Source: Geobacteraceae bacterium (GTDB taxonomy: Bacteria > Desulfobacterota > Desulfuromonadia > Geobacterales > Pseudopelobacteraceae). From it: 64,000 nucleotides of DNA. Location: the NCBI GenBank assembly GCA_013336525.1, contig JAAXTM010000002.1:620001-684000 (forward strand). Reading direction: 5' to 3'. A program made the translations under genes and the position numbers. The notes below the pieces were generated by a model. That model had not been told where the DNA came from. It made no database searches and worked only from the letters and a program-made list of their open reading frames with translations. Of this stretch, positions 35,063-44,255 are shown piece after piece; within the stretch, counting starts at the first letter, position 1, and every line of letters starts with the position of its first letter.

Positions 35063-36399
35063 CGTGCACAAGTCTTCATAATAATATCCTCAATTTCAGC
35101 GGCATAGTTCTCTACGGTCTTGTCGAAATGGCAATTTTGTCGCATGTCCTTCAATAGGGCGGGATTTTTATCAATGTCAAGAAGAACACTTTCCCAGGCT
35201 GATGCATCGCCAGGAGAGATCAACAATCCATTCACATGATCTCTGATCAGGTGCGAAATCCCCTCCTGGTCCGACGAAATTACAGGCCTTCCGACGGCCA
35301 GGGAGCGCAAAACGGCATAAGGGGTGTTTTCATGCCACAGAGAGGGTATAATCAAAGAGTCGGCTGACAAGAGTTCCTGCTCTACTTCTTTCTCAACGAG
35401 CAGATCTGACGCGCACAAGTAACGCCGTGCTTTCGAAGAGTAAGTTTTCATCATAAACTTTGACGTGGCACCGTAAAGGTATATCTTTAACTTCAAACCA
35501 TCAGGCAATCTTTCGAGAACATTGATCAGGAAAGTGAAGCCTTTTATCTGTGCAAAGGTTCCCAGATATACAAGTTTTATTTCATGTACGCCAGTTTCAG
35601 GAACGTTGCTACTATTCAGCTCGCTTGGGTCTACCGGATGAACTCCCTGTACATTGTAGAAGATTCTGTCACGACGCACACCGTATTGAGAGAGTACCTT
35701 CCCAGTAATTGGAGATATGGTCAGGATTGCAGAAAAGCGAGGCAACAAGGGGATCATTTTGTGCAAATGCTCTGCAATATTTTCGCTATAAGCCCTAATG
35801 AGCGTACACTGCCTGTAATAAGCAGGATCCTTGTTGAATAGCCGAGCCAAGTGAATAAGCTTATTTGCAATTGGTGGAGGTATCTTGGTCAGAATACTAG
35901 TAAACTTTGATAAATGGTGATTTTCGGTTAAGCACACTTCGCACTTTGCTGGTTCAGGCCCTGTACAAGGAGTCGTCGAACCGTCATATAAGTACCATGT
36001 ATGGCATATCATACCGAAATCCAGTGCCGTATAAAACGTTTTTGCATTGCTTTCCACAGCAGCCCATATAGCTCCTATCAGACCGTGGAAATTGTGCACG
36101 TGTATGGATTCTGGCGAAATATCGCCTATTAAACGTGTGGCCAATTCATATAAGGCAACATCAAAGACATGCGACAACATAATTTTATTGTAGTCTGTCA
36201 GTTCATGTATTCTCAGCATCCCGTTTTCAGCGTATGAATCCAGATCTAGCAAATTTCTCTTATAATTGCTGCAAAGTACATGAACCTCATGTCCATTCTG
36301 CAACCAAATACGCGCCAAGTCGACCGAGTACTGACTACCTCCGCCAGGGATTGTGGGATCGAACGTTGCTGCTATGATGATGCGTTTGACTGGTTTCAT
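35059..36399 (-). CDS. glycosyltransferase family 4
   Basis: Retaining GT-B glycosyltransferase of about 446 residues. The N-terminal acceptor domain shows TFDPTIPGGGSQYSVDLARI and HVLCSNYKRN; the C-terminal donor domain has the group 1 pattern KLVYLGTFAQIKGFTFLINV and the acidic donor-contact region SLIIPSLWHENTPYAVLRSL. A CTGPEPAKCEVC cysteine cluster near residue 160 resembles the short zinc-like insert of some GT4 enzymes. ATG 36399 is preferred over the 36429 start since it begins the Rossmann fold directly. Substrate is unknown; it couples to the epimerase gene. Confidence 0.87.
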   Translation of the reverse strand: MKPVKRIIIAATFDPTIPGGGSQYSVDLARIWLQNGHEVHVLCSNYKRNLLDLDSYAENGMLRIHELTDYNKIMLSHVFDVALYELATRLIGDISPESIHVHNFHGLIGAIWAAVESNAKTFYTALDFGMICHTWYLYDGSTTPCTGPEPAKCEVCLTENHHLSKFTSILTKIPPPIANKLIHLARLFNKDPAYYRQCTLIRAYSENIAEHLHKMIPLLPRFSAILTISPITGKVLSQYGVRRDRIFYNVQGVHPVDPSELNSSNVPETGVHEIKLVYLGTFAQIKGFTFLINVLERLPDGLKLKIYLYGATSKFMMKTYSSKARRYLCASDLLVEKEVEQELLSADSLIIPSLWHENTPYAVLRSLAVGRPVISSDQEGISHLIRDHVNGLLISPGDASAWESVLLDIDKNPALLKDMRQNCHFDKTVENYAAEIEDIIMKTCAR

Positions 36400-36488
36400 T
36401 CTTGGTTCCCGTGTTTGTCGTCTTTGCAATCTATATAGCCATAGTTCCTATAGTTTCTTGTGTAGCTAAATCTGATTAAAAAAGCATA

Positions 36489-37445
36489 TCACCGTTTCCG
36501 ATATACAAAGGTAACCGAATGACCAAGCGGACGCATGTATCTTTCACGAAGACTTGGTGCTATAAACTTCGCGCCAATTATTGACAATAGATATTTAAAT
36601 TTATGGAACAACGATGTTTCAATAAGTGCTTTGGTTTGGCCCATTAACGAGGTTAACGAACTATATAATAATGTTTCAATGTATGAGTTGACATGGACAT
36701 CTGCTAAAATTTCATGCTGGATATCAATCACCTCAAAACCTAATATATCTGCAAGATTACTTAAACACGCATCTGTCCACCAAGTAACATGATGCGGAGG
36801 CATATTGAGCACGGCGTTGACCTTATTTTGCAGAAACGTGTCCGCACTTGGGACTGACAAAATCATAAGGCCATTTGTTTTTAGGCAGGCAGTTACAGAC
36901 TCAAGAAACTCGCGCACATTCCCTACATGCTCGAGAACCTGAAAAAAACATACAACATCATATGCGCTTTTTGCTTCAATAGCGTGGTCCTCAATCAGCT
37001 GGTTAAAAATATTGACGCCAGCTCTTTTACCGATCTCAATTGCCGTCTTACTGAACTCAAGTCCAGTATAGTGTTTTGTTGAGATAAGTTTTGCGAAGGC
37101 ACCTTTGCCTGCCCCTACCTCAAGAACCCTATCTGCTTCCTTAATGAACCTTCTAGCGAATTCAAACTCTGCTTTTTCATCAAAATAGTACCAATCATGC
37201 GCTTGCAATTGCTCATAGACACTTTCTGGTGCTGTCACCATCGGATTGAAAAACTTCAACCCGCATAATTTACATTCTGAAAATAGTAAATTTGAATGTC
37301 CAGCAAAAATACGGAAAATGGAATCAACACCATATTTCTTGTACTTATCATCGAGATCCGAGACTAGAACTTTTTCAAGCTCAATCAAATCATTTGCTCC
37401 GCACAGAGGACAATTACCTTGTAATTCGATCATTATATTCTCCAT
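36489..37445 (-). CDS. zinc-ribbon class I methyltransferase (Methyltransf_23 type)
   Basis: Protein of 318 residues. An N-terminal treble-clef-like CPLCGAND ... CKLCGLKF pair, then a SAM-binding domain with RVLEVGAGKGAFAKLI near 115, QVLEHVGNVREFLESV and PHHVTWWTDACLSNLADILG. The arrangement resembles sugar C- or N-methyltransferases with a zinc knuckle found in polysaccharide loci. The region is AT-rich compared with flanking core genes. A role in methylating the glycan or a sugar nucleotide is inferred from position. Confidence 0.82.
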   Translation of the reverse strand: MENIMIELQGNCPLCGANDLIELEKVLVSDLDDKYKKYGVDSIFRIFAGHSNLLFSECKLCGLKFFNPMVTAPESVYEQLQAHDWYYFDEKAEFEFARRFIKEADRVLEVGAGKGAFAKLISTKHYTGLEFSKTAIEIGKRAGVNIFNQLIEDHAIEAKSAYDVVCFFQVLEHVGNVREFLESVTACLKTNGLMILSVPSADTFLQNKVNAVLNMPPHHVTWWTDACLSNLADILGFEVIDIQHEILADVHVNSYIETLLYSSLTSLMGQTKALIETSLFHKFKYLLSIIGAKFIAPSLRERYMRPLGHSVTFVYRKR

Positions 37446-37476
37446 CTGTCCATAATTGATTTATAATCCCACTAAC

Positions 37477-38562
37477 TTAGGCAGTGGGTGTTCTTACTTT
37501 ATTCAATACAACGGTGTTCAATCTTTCGACATATTTAAAGGATCTCTTCTCACCAAAACATTTTTCGAATAATTCTGCTTCCGCTATAAGTTCAATTCCA
37601 GGATTGTGAGAAACGTTCCATAATAAAGCAGTTTCTTCGCAAATAACTTTTGTGATATTGCAATAACGCAATATGATCTCAGCTGGTATTAATAGTCCCA
37701 AACCATCTAATATTAAATCATTAACATTGACAGCGTCATAACCCAAAAAATTCAGCTTGTCTATCAGGCTTATTTGTAAATTAGGAGAGTAGTATAACGA
37801 GGGATGGTATTTAATATATAACTTCTCTTTGGTAGTCGTGTTTCGCTCAATCATCTTTATATTAGCATCATCAAAATTGGATGTATCTCCGTCGATTCCA
37901 TTCTTATTATGCCAACTACTTGTTGTTAACACTAGAGTATGACGTCTTTGTTCTGATGTCGCTTCGATTAGTTTAGCAATGTATTTAACAATGGCTTTAG
38001 ATGTAAACTCCTTGTAGTCAATGTGCATGAAACTGTCGTTTAGCATTTTACATAGAGTAAAACCTCTCTCGTTTTTTGAATAAAATAAGTTTGGTAGGTT
38101 TAGTGCCTTAAACAACTTATACATAAACATGTCTTTATAATTATATGTTCTAAAATATCGATCATAATAATTATTTGTCCCGTGATCAATGTATATCTTC
38201 CTTTGTTCTGGATATATCATGCTCATTATAGAAGAAGTTGTAGCGCCTGCATAATATTTGTATTTATTTAAAGGTAAAGTTTCTAATTTTGATTTAAATG
38301 AGTACAATGCTTTCAGTGTTGAAAATGGTTTAATTTTATCAATAATATAGTATCTTGTAGGGACTAAATACCGATCAAAACATGAAATACGTGAGTCGGT
38401 TAGCAGCAGATCAAATATCTTTTCTAAAGATTCGTATCCTATTTTTATTTCATAAATACAATTTATTTTACGATCACGTGCAATAATTGAAATTATAAAT
38501 GCCGTTAAAATACCATCAACCACAAATACCGTGTTATCAAAATCAATATCTTCATAATTCAT
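37477..38562 (-). CDS. polysialyltransferase/GT52-like glycosyltransferase, candidate nonulosonate transferase
   Basis: Protein of 361 residues with a GT-B-like layout and no transmembrane helix. Features shared with bacterial sialyl- and polysialyltransferases (GT38/GT52/GT80-type): IYIDHG (D126-G128), in the place of the D/E-D/E-G catalytic-base motif; KYHPS (H253-P254), the nucleotide-binding HP motif; and the late CEETALLWNVSHN segment near 308-320. Similarity is by motif, so the family call is moderate. In a locus that makes a CMP-nonulosonate, it is the best candidate for the transferase that uses it. The gene is AT-rich and flanked by wzx and a methyltransferase gene. Confidence 0.55.
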   Translation of the reverse strand: MNYEDIDFDNTVFVVDGILTAFIISIIARDRKINCIYEIKIGYESLEKIFDLLLTDSRISCFDRYLVPTRYYIIDKIKPFSTLKALYSFKSKLETLPLNKYKYYAGATTSSIMSMIYPEQRKIYIDHGTNNYYDRYFRTYNYKDMFMYKLFKALNLPNLFYSKNERGFTLCKMLNDSFMHIDYKEFTSKAIVKYIAKLIEATSEQRRHTLVLTTSSWHNKNGIDGDTSNFDDANIKMIERNTTTKEKLYIKYHPSLYYSPNLQISLIDKLNFLGYDAVNVNDLILDGLGLLIPAEIILRYCNITKVICEETALLWNVSHNPGIELIAEAELFEKCFGEKRSFKYVERLNTVVLNKVRTPTA

Positions 38563-38631
38563 CTGTACTTATTCCTATGATGCTTTAGTTACAGAGTTTT
38601 ACCGCGGCTTCAATTCCAGGGTTATTTTTAA

Positions 38632-40065
38632 TTAACTAATTTGCTTCCGTTTATCAAGAAACTGATGCAATAGAGGGCTTGCCAAAGTTCCTCCCATGCA
38701 CCATGCAACCGTCGAAATGACAAGTAATGCTACCATAAAAATCCACGGTGAGTGTGTAGCGATCAGCAGGCCAGCGGCGCACATAGATAGCACTGTGATT
38801 GCTATCAGCATAAGTACAACCCGTGTCCCTCCCTCAGCCCAACCTCTATAGCATAGTAGATATGTTCCCGCAGACAGTATCGACAGCAAAACAAATGAGC
38901 TTGCAGCACCAACCATACCCCACGCACGTATTAGAACCACACTTAGGATCAAATTAGCGACTGCCAAAAATAACGATATCATAAAAATACGATGTGTCTT
39001 TAATTCGTAATAGTAAAGTGGATAAGCTACTGTGTACAATCCACAAAAAAGTGGCGCAAGCAGGAGAATATATAGAATATCCGTATGAGCCACGTAGGTA
39101 GCATTAAGCACTAATTCATTGATAAAGACTTCACCAAAGAACACATAGACGGCCAACAATAATGGATATGTTGTGCTTACCAATACCAACATCCCTTGGA
39201 GAAGCCTGATCGATCGGGCAGAATCGTCTGCCATTAATGAAAAAAACTCCGGCGTCCATGCCCTGTTGATGCTCGCCCAAAAACCGTTCAATTGAATGGC
39301 TATAGCAGCGAAGAAACCGAATAAGCCTAAAGTCGAAATATCGGCGTAATGATCAATCACGAGACGCTGAGTGTAACTGGCACTCACCCCCAAGACTGAA
39401 TTTAGCATCAGAGGTAAACCGTAGTTTATCATCTGACCGAACCCTGTAATATGGAAAGGATTACCGAGAAGGACTGGCCGGTTCTTTCTACAGGTGAACA
39501 GTACAAGTACGCCAAGAGAGGCCGTTGCTGCTGCCATTAAGACCACAGAGGCATCCTGCGCGAAGAAAACCAACCCACCTATGCCCAGCCCAAGATAAAC
39601 CACGGCGCGCACTAACTGGAAAATCGCGTACTCTCTGGCCTGCCGGGCAGCCACCTGATAGGACTGATAGAGGCTCCACAGTACATTTGCGGCTACCGCG
39701 ATCAGAACAAGCACATAATGTGCTACCACCCATATTATGGTGTTAGCCAAAAATGGAATGCCAGCTTTCAAAACTACATAAGTCAATCCTGCCACTATCA
39801 CAAAAGCAGTCCCCGTTGTGGCCAGAGCAACTACCAGAGTTAACTCACGAACGTCAGATCTAGTGGCGAAACGTATTAGCGCAGCATCCATGCCCGCCAA
39901 ACTAAACATCGTTAGTAGCTCAACCGCGAACAGAGCTAGTGTTACGTAGCCTACTTCGGCCGGAGTTAGGAACCACGGCAGCACTAACCATAAGCAAAAT
40001 GTTGCCCCTTGGGCAACAAGGCCGCTAACAAGATAGACAGAGGCCCGCGCGATGAGACTGCTCAT
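38632..40065 (-). CDS. Wzx-type polysaccharide flippase
   Basis: Polytopic membrane protein of 477 residues with about fourteen hydrophobic segments, of the MOP/polysaccharide-biosynthesis exporter family. The start SSLIARASVYLVSGLVAQGA and the later TSTLGLFGFFAAIAIQLNGF-like and RLVIDHYADIS segments are typical. Wzx moves the undecaprenyl-linked repeat unit across the inner membrane, which fits the locus with Wzy-, Wza- and Wzz-like proteins. Gaps of 69 and 133 bases separate it from its neighbours, unlike the tight packing of the nonulosonate operon. Confidence 0.85.
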   Translation of the reverse strand: MSSLIARASVYLVSGLVAQGATFCLWLVLPWFLTPAEVGYVTLALFAVELLTMFSLAGMDAALIRFATRSDVRELTLVVALATTGTAFVIVAGLTYVVLKAGIPFLANTIIWVVAHYVLVLIAVAANVLWSLYQSYQVAARQAREYAIFQLVRAVVYLGLGIGGLVFFAQDASVVLMAAATASLGVLVLFTCRKNRPVLLGNPFHITGFGQMINYGLPLMLNSVLGVSASYTQRLVIDHYADISTLGLFGFFAAIAIQLNGFWASINRAWTPEFFSLMADDSARSIRLLQGMLVLVSTTYPLLLAVYVFFGEVFINELVLNATYVAHTDILYILLLAPLFCGLYTVAYPLYYYELKTHRIFMISLFLAVANLILSVVLIRAWGMVGAASSFVLLSILSAGTYLLCYRGWAEGGTRVVLMLIAITVLSMCAAGLLIATHSPWIFMVALLVISTVAWCMGGTLASPLLHQFLDKRKQIS

Positions 40066-40198
40066 GCCAAATAGCCATACAAACGAACACTCAACAGAAA
40101 TATATTAACTCGATAAGATGGAACTAATCGGTCTTTAGTTGGCCAGCACGTTGATTGTATAGATGCTGTCGAGAGTGGATTACACAATTCAGCATCGG

Positions 40199-41176
40199 TC
40201 ATTTACACAAAACCCGACCAGCCAAATCATCCGAAAGAGTATACCCCGCAATCCGGCAATAGTAATCCCAGTGCTCTACCTGTTCGGCCAAGGTGCAGAA
40301 ACCTTCAGTGTGGCCATCAATAAAACGGCTGACCTGTTCATAGAGACCAGGCTTGAACGCCTTGTCCAACGAGTCATCAATTTCCACCAATTCGATTTTG
40401 ACAGAGCCTTTACGCATAATTTGTAGTGATTCCATCGGACGAAAAATCAGCCGGTAGTTGGCGGTCAGAACCTCCACACCCCAGCGCCCAGGTGCTCCCC
40501 AATTTGCTTGATATGAAAAAAGTACTCCTTTATCAGTCACCCCGGCTCCGGCAAATATTGAAGCTGTGGAGTGCCACGGCAACGAGCCTGCTTTATAACA
40601 GCTTAGCTGCTGTGGAACACCTGCAAGGTAAAAGGCAAGATCCACAACGTGCGTCGAATTACCAAGAAACCAATTATCTTTCACGCCCGGTGCTTTTATC
40701 AATCCTTCAATTTCATGCCCCCATTCGGTAAATTCGAAGTTGCACGATAGTAGCCCACCATCTTCTTCAATCATCCGCTTTGCATGTAATGTTGCTGCGT
40801 AGAATCGACGATTATAAGCAACAAAAACCTCCGCACATGCCTCAACGGCAACACGGTTAAGCTCATGGAGTCCAGGAGTATCGAGGGCAGCGGGCTTCTC
40901 GACAAGTATTTTTTTAACGCCCGCCTTAATAAGCTGAATACAGGTTGAAGAGAGTGCCTCAACACCGACACTCACTATAGCAACATTGGGTAATGTCGGT
41001 GACTGTGCCAGGAATACCTCTAACCCTCCAGCAACAACAGGCAGTCCGGTTGCCTCATAAAACTGCAGTGCAGATTTTTCTCCGCGACCAATTACAGTAA
41101 TATCAGACTCAAGCGAACAGAGAACTTTTGAATAATCTTGTGCCATGGAACCGGCACCTATCAACCAAACTTTCAT
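40199..41176 (-). CDS. Gfo/Idh/MocA family oxidoreductase (1 of 3)
   Basis: NAD(P)-dependent sugar oxidoreductase of 325 residues. The Rossmann start MKVWLIGAGSMAQDYSKVL is preceded by GGAATACTAAA-like sequence, and the family EKP motif is intact in ILVEKPAALDTPGL. The longer frame from 41407 overlaps the upstream gene and lacks homology, so ATG 41176 was chosen. The catalytic His/Lys area is in WFLGNSTHVVDLAFYLAG. Substrate is unknown. It is the last gene of the nonulosonate operon, 11 bases from the previous gene, and the only one of the three paralogues with the full EKP. Confidence 0.85.
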   Translation of the reverse strand: MKVWLIGAGSMAQDYSKVLCSLESDITVIGRGEKSALQFYEATGLPVVAGGLEVFLAQSPTLPNVAIVSVGVEALSSTCIQLIKAGVKKILVEKPAALDTPGLHELNRVAVEACAEVFVAYNRRFYAATLHAKRMIEEDGGLLSCNFEFTEWGHEIEGLIKAPGVKDNWFLGNSTHVVDLAFYLAGVPQQLSCYKAGSLPWHSTASIFAGAGVTDKGVLFSYQANWGAPGRWGVEVLTANYRLIFRPMESLQIMRKGSVKIELVEIDDSLDKAFKPGLYEQVSRFIDGHTEGFCTLAEQVEHWDYYCRIAGYTLSDDLAGRVLCK

Positions 41177-41187
41177 TTTAGTATTCC

Positions 41188-42153
41188 TCAAGTGATCGGA
41201 CAAGCCGAAATGTTGGTGTCTGTCTTGGAAAGGTGTTGCTGGAGTATGCGGATAAATGGCAGGTGAATCGCTGCTGACGTTGGATAGTCCGGTAAATCGC
41301 AGTTGCCCCTTTGAAGGATCGACATTGCGATATCGCCAGTCATCTGGCTTTGATAGGGGGTAGTGAATGGTGAGTTGTTCCACCCAACCTGTTCGTCCAT
41401 AAACCAAGCCTGTCCTGCCTGTTCATCGAGCAAACAAGAGCGTTTTTCGGCTCGCAACATTATTAGATGCCGGGATGTGGAGCCATTCATGGCGGTTAGC
41501 CATAATTGGGCTGCACCAAACCGACCAATGAGTGTGCCGCCAAACTCCACAAATGCTGTTCGCTTGCCGGGATAGACACCACTATCTAGCTGGCTAGCGT
41601 CATATTCTTCAATTACTTTACCTGATAAAAAATGAAAAAGATCTGCGAAGTGAATGCCGTTACAGCCAAGCCCCCAGTCGCCACCATACACTTGCATAGA
41701 ATGCAGTGGATGATCACAAAAAAAGTCGCGTACTTTCCGGTAAATTTCAAACAGACGGCGCGGGCAGTTTACCCACGCTTTTACACCATGCGATTTAAGC
41801 AAATCTCCCGCTCGTTCATATTCATCCTCTTGCTGAAACAACACCTTCTCAAGGACAATATTTTTGACCTCGCTATGAACCAGCAATCTCTCCAACAACA
41901 TAAAGCGCACATTAGCCGTTGTTGCCAGTATCACAAGATCGATCTGTTTAGGCAAATTTGCAATTTCGGAGAAACAGATAACATCTTTGATATTATCGTT
42001 TGGAGGCATTTCAGAGAGACGCTGTTGAGCAAGATCCAACGCGGTATTGCTGAGGTCAACCAAGTATAACATGCTCGGAACAGTTATATGGGAAAGGCCC
42101 TGCAAATGCCGGCTTCCTAATTGACCAGCACCAATTACAGCTATATGGTACAT
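41188..42153 (-). CDS. Gfo/Idh/MocA-like protein (2 of 3), EKP motif altered
   Basis: Oxidoreductase-fold protein of 321 residues. NAD binding is VIGAGQLGSRHLQGLS. The family motif E-K-P reads IVLEKVLFQQ, so the proline is lost although Glu and Lys remain. The substrate-domain block FHFLSGKVIEEYDASQ includes the family H-x-x-D/x-F region in altered form. The C-terminal part is divergent. It lies between the SDR and Gfo/Idh genes in the nonulosonate operon, with 11-base gaps, so it is probably part of the sugar-modification pathway, as an active or regulatory subunit. Confidence 0.8.
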   Translation of the reverse strand: MYHIAVIGAGQLGSRHLQGLSHITVPSMLYLVDLSNTALDLAQQRLSEMPPNDNIKDVICFSEIANLPKQIDLVILATTANVRFMLLERLLVHSEVKNIVLEKVLFQQEDEYERAGDLLKSHGVKAWVNCPRRLFEIYRKVRDFFCDHPLHSMQVYGGDWGLGCNGIHFADLFHFLSGKVIEEYDASQLDSGVYPGKRTAFVEFGGTLIGRFGAAQLWLTAMNGSTSRHLIMLRAEKRSCLLDEQAGQAWFMDEQVGWNNSPFTTPYQSQMTGDIAMSILQRGNCDLPDYPTSAAIHLPFIRILQQHLSKTDTNISACPIT

Positions 42154-42164
42154 ATGTATTTCTC

Positions 42165-42935
42165 CTAAAGGCTCCAGCCATCATCAACAACTATATTTTG
42201 TCCGTTAATATAAGAAGACAAGTCAGACACTAAAAAGAGTAAAGCACCTGTTAAATCGTGTTTATCCAACATCCCTTTGTTAAGTGCATAGTCCTTGTAC
42301 CTATCAAGAAAGCTTTCCGGTTGGCAGTCTTTAATCCCACCAGGACTTATACAATTGACTCGTAGATTGGAACCTCTAAAGTATTTAGCAAAATACTTCG
42401 TCAAATGAATAACAGCCGACTTAATCGCGGCATATTCCACCGGCATTGTCATTTTTGTGCCTTCATATATGTCGAAACGTGGTGCAACAACGCCATATAT
42501 TGATGCAATATTGATAATATTGCCAAATCCCTGTTTTTTAAAATAGGCCGCAAACTGCTGCGAGGTTAGAAATAATCCGCCCAGATTTATCGATATATTT
42601 TCACAGAAATCAGTATACGTGACGTCTTCAAGTTTTCTGCCATACTGCTTATTTCGAGGATAGGCGTTGTTCACCAACGCATCGATGCGGCCAAACTGCT
42701 CCGAAACCGATTGGATCGTCTCTAGCATTGACTCGCTAGAGCAGATATTCATCTGTCTGAAGATTACCCTGCTCGCCCCATGTAGAGCAGTTAATTCACT
42801 GCAAAGCAGTTCACCATTAGCCATATCAACATCCGCAATCACCGCCCGGCCACCGTTATTGAGAACAGCAGCAACAAACTCCCTGCCTAACAGACCACAT
42901 CCACCGGTTACAACAATCACCTGATCTTTAAGCAT
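42165..42935 (-). CDS. short-chain dehydrogenase/reductase (PtmA-like)
   Basis: Classical SDR of 256 residues. NAD binding at VTGGCGLLGREFVAAVL (residues 9-25), the NNAY structural motif, the serine in INIASIYG, and the catalytic Tyr-x3-Lys in PVEYAAIKSAVIHL. It ends ILVDDGWSL-like (NIVVDDGWSL). In Campylobacter legionaminate loci an SDR called PtmA sits at the same place downstream of the cytidylyltransferase gene; the resemblance here is by order and family. The exact substrate is not known. The gap to the aminotransferase gene is 17 bases. Confidence 0.85.
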   Translation of the reverse strand: MLKDQVIVVTGGCGLLGREFVAAVLNNGGRAVIADVDMANGELLCSELTALHGASRVIFRQMNICSSESMLETIQSVSEQFGRIDALVNNAYPRNKQYGRKLEDVTYTDFCENISINLGGLFLTSQQFAAYFKKQGFGNIINIASIYGVVAPRFDIYEGTKMTMPVEYAAIKSAVIHLTKYFAKYFRGSNLRVNCISPGGIKDCQPESFLDRYKDYALNKGMLDKHDLTGALLFLVSDLSSYINGQNIVVDDGWSL

Positions 42936-42952
42936 GAGTTGTTTTCCTCCCG

Positions 42953-44254
42953 CTAATTAAACTTCCTGAAAACTGGCTTGATAGCCCGGCCTTCCAAATA
43001 ACACTCAACTCCGTCTGCTAATGCTTGCCGATAAATCGTAAGGCTCTTTCTTGTAGCCTCAAGGGCAAAAGAAATTTCAGCTTCACCATGAGAATAACTA
43101 AGCGCGATCCACGGCATTAGTACACCGTTTTTCACCATTTCCTGAACAAAAAGGGTTCTGAAAGCAAGAGACATTTCGCCCTTACTGTCTTTTGTCAGGA
43201 AATTGGGCGAACATGGGACTCCAACAAATGAGAAGTACTCGGCAATTCCCAGTTCACGAGCAATCCCGTTCATTCCCTTCATCAATGCCGCTCCAGATCG
43301 CCAAATAGAACCGATGACATCAAACTCCTGATAGACTTTCATTGTTTCTACAAATGCCCCAAGCCCGCACATCTCTGCCCCATGGGTGGTCGAAAGCAGA
43401 AAAACCCGTTCATCAAGGTTGTTGATTCCACCCAGATCCATAATTTCTCTACGACCACCGATGGCAGCCACTGAGAAACCATTGGCCATTCCCTTACCGT
43501 ATGTCACTAAGTCAGGCTCGATATTGTAGTATTTGCATGCTCCCTGAAGATGCCAACGGAAACCGGTAATCATCTCATCAAGAATAAGCAATGCACCATT
43601 AGCCTGGCAGAGTGCCTTCACTTTTTGAAGAAAATTGTCTGCGGGTTCGTCCGTTGTGGCAGGTTCCAAGATCACAGCGGCGATATCACCTGGATGGCTG
43701 GCAAAGAGTGCTGCCAATGACTCAATATCGTTATAGTTAAAATCAAGAGTGAGTGATGTATGTTCTGAGGGAGTTCCTCGGTCCATTATTGTTTTGCCTA
43801 TAAACCAGTCATCAAAGGAAAAGAAGGGATGTTGAGCACATTTTGCAATAAAGCGTTTGCCGGTATATGCACGGGCCAGCTTCAAAGCTGCCGTTGTTAC
43901 GTTGGAGCCGTTCTTGGCAAACTTGACCATCTCAACCCATGGGATCAGGTTGCAAATAGTTTCAGCAGCCTCGATCTCGATTTGTGAAGCACGGGTCAGG
44001 TTGTTACCTTTATGAATCTGTGCAATGGCCGCCTGAGAAATTCGCTCAAAATCATACCCAACAGTTACAGCCCGCAGGGCCATACCAAAATCGAGAAACC
44101 GATTACCCTCCATATCCCAAACGTTGGCTCCTTTTCCCCGCGCTAGTACTGGCGGTGCATTCAGTGGGTAGCTGTCATCAGCCCTGCTGTAGGTATGTGC
44201 CCCGGCAGGAATGTATTGATGTGCTTTTTTCTGGTAATCCTGATTTGCTCCCAC
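42953..44254 (-). CDS. class-III (glutamate-1-semialdehyde aminomutase-like) aminotransferase
   Basis: PLP enzyme of about 433 residues resembling glutamate-1-semialdehyde 2,1-aminomutase. The PLP aspartate is in ALLILDEMITGFRWHL, and the Schiff-base lysine in VTYGKGMANGFSVAAIGG. I prefer the GTG at 44254 (VGANQDYQKKAHQYIP), two bases from the upstream stop and preceded by GGGGAACTAAC; the longer frame from 44323 reads back through the cytidylyltransferase gene. HemL normally makes 5-aminolevulinate, but here the gene sits inside a nonulosonate operon, so a sugar substrate (C8 or C9 amination) is plausible. It is absent from the textbook legionaminate set. Confidence 0.82.
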   Translation of the reverse strand: MGANQDYQKKAHQYIPAGAHTYSRADDSYPLNAPPVLARGKGANVWDMEGNRFLDFGMALRAVTVGYDFERISQAAIAQIHKGNNLTRASQIEIEAAETICNLIPWVEMVKFAKNGSNVTTAALKLARAYTGKRFIAKCAQHPFFSFDDWFIGKTIMDRGTPSEHTSLTLDFNYNDIESLAALFASHPGDIAAVILEPATTDEPADNFLQKVKALCQANGALLILDEMITGFRWHLQGACKYYNIEPDLVTYGKGMANGFSVAAIGGRREIMDLGGINNLDERVFLLSTTHGAEMCGLGAFVETMKVYQEFDVIGSIWRSGAALMKGMNGIARELGIAEYFSFVGVPCSPNFLTKDSKGEMSLAFRTLFVQEMVKNGVLMPWIALSYSHGEAEISFALEATRKSLTIYRQALADGVECYLEGRAIKPVFRKFN

Positions 44255-44255
44255 G

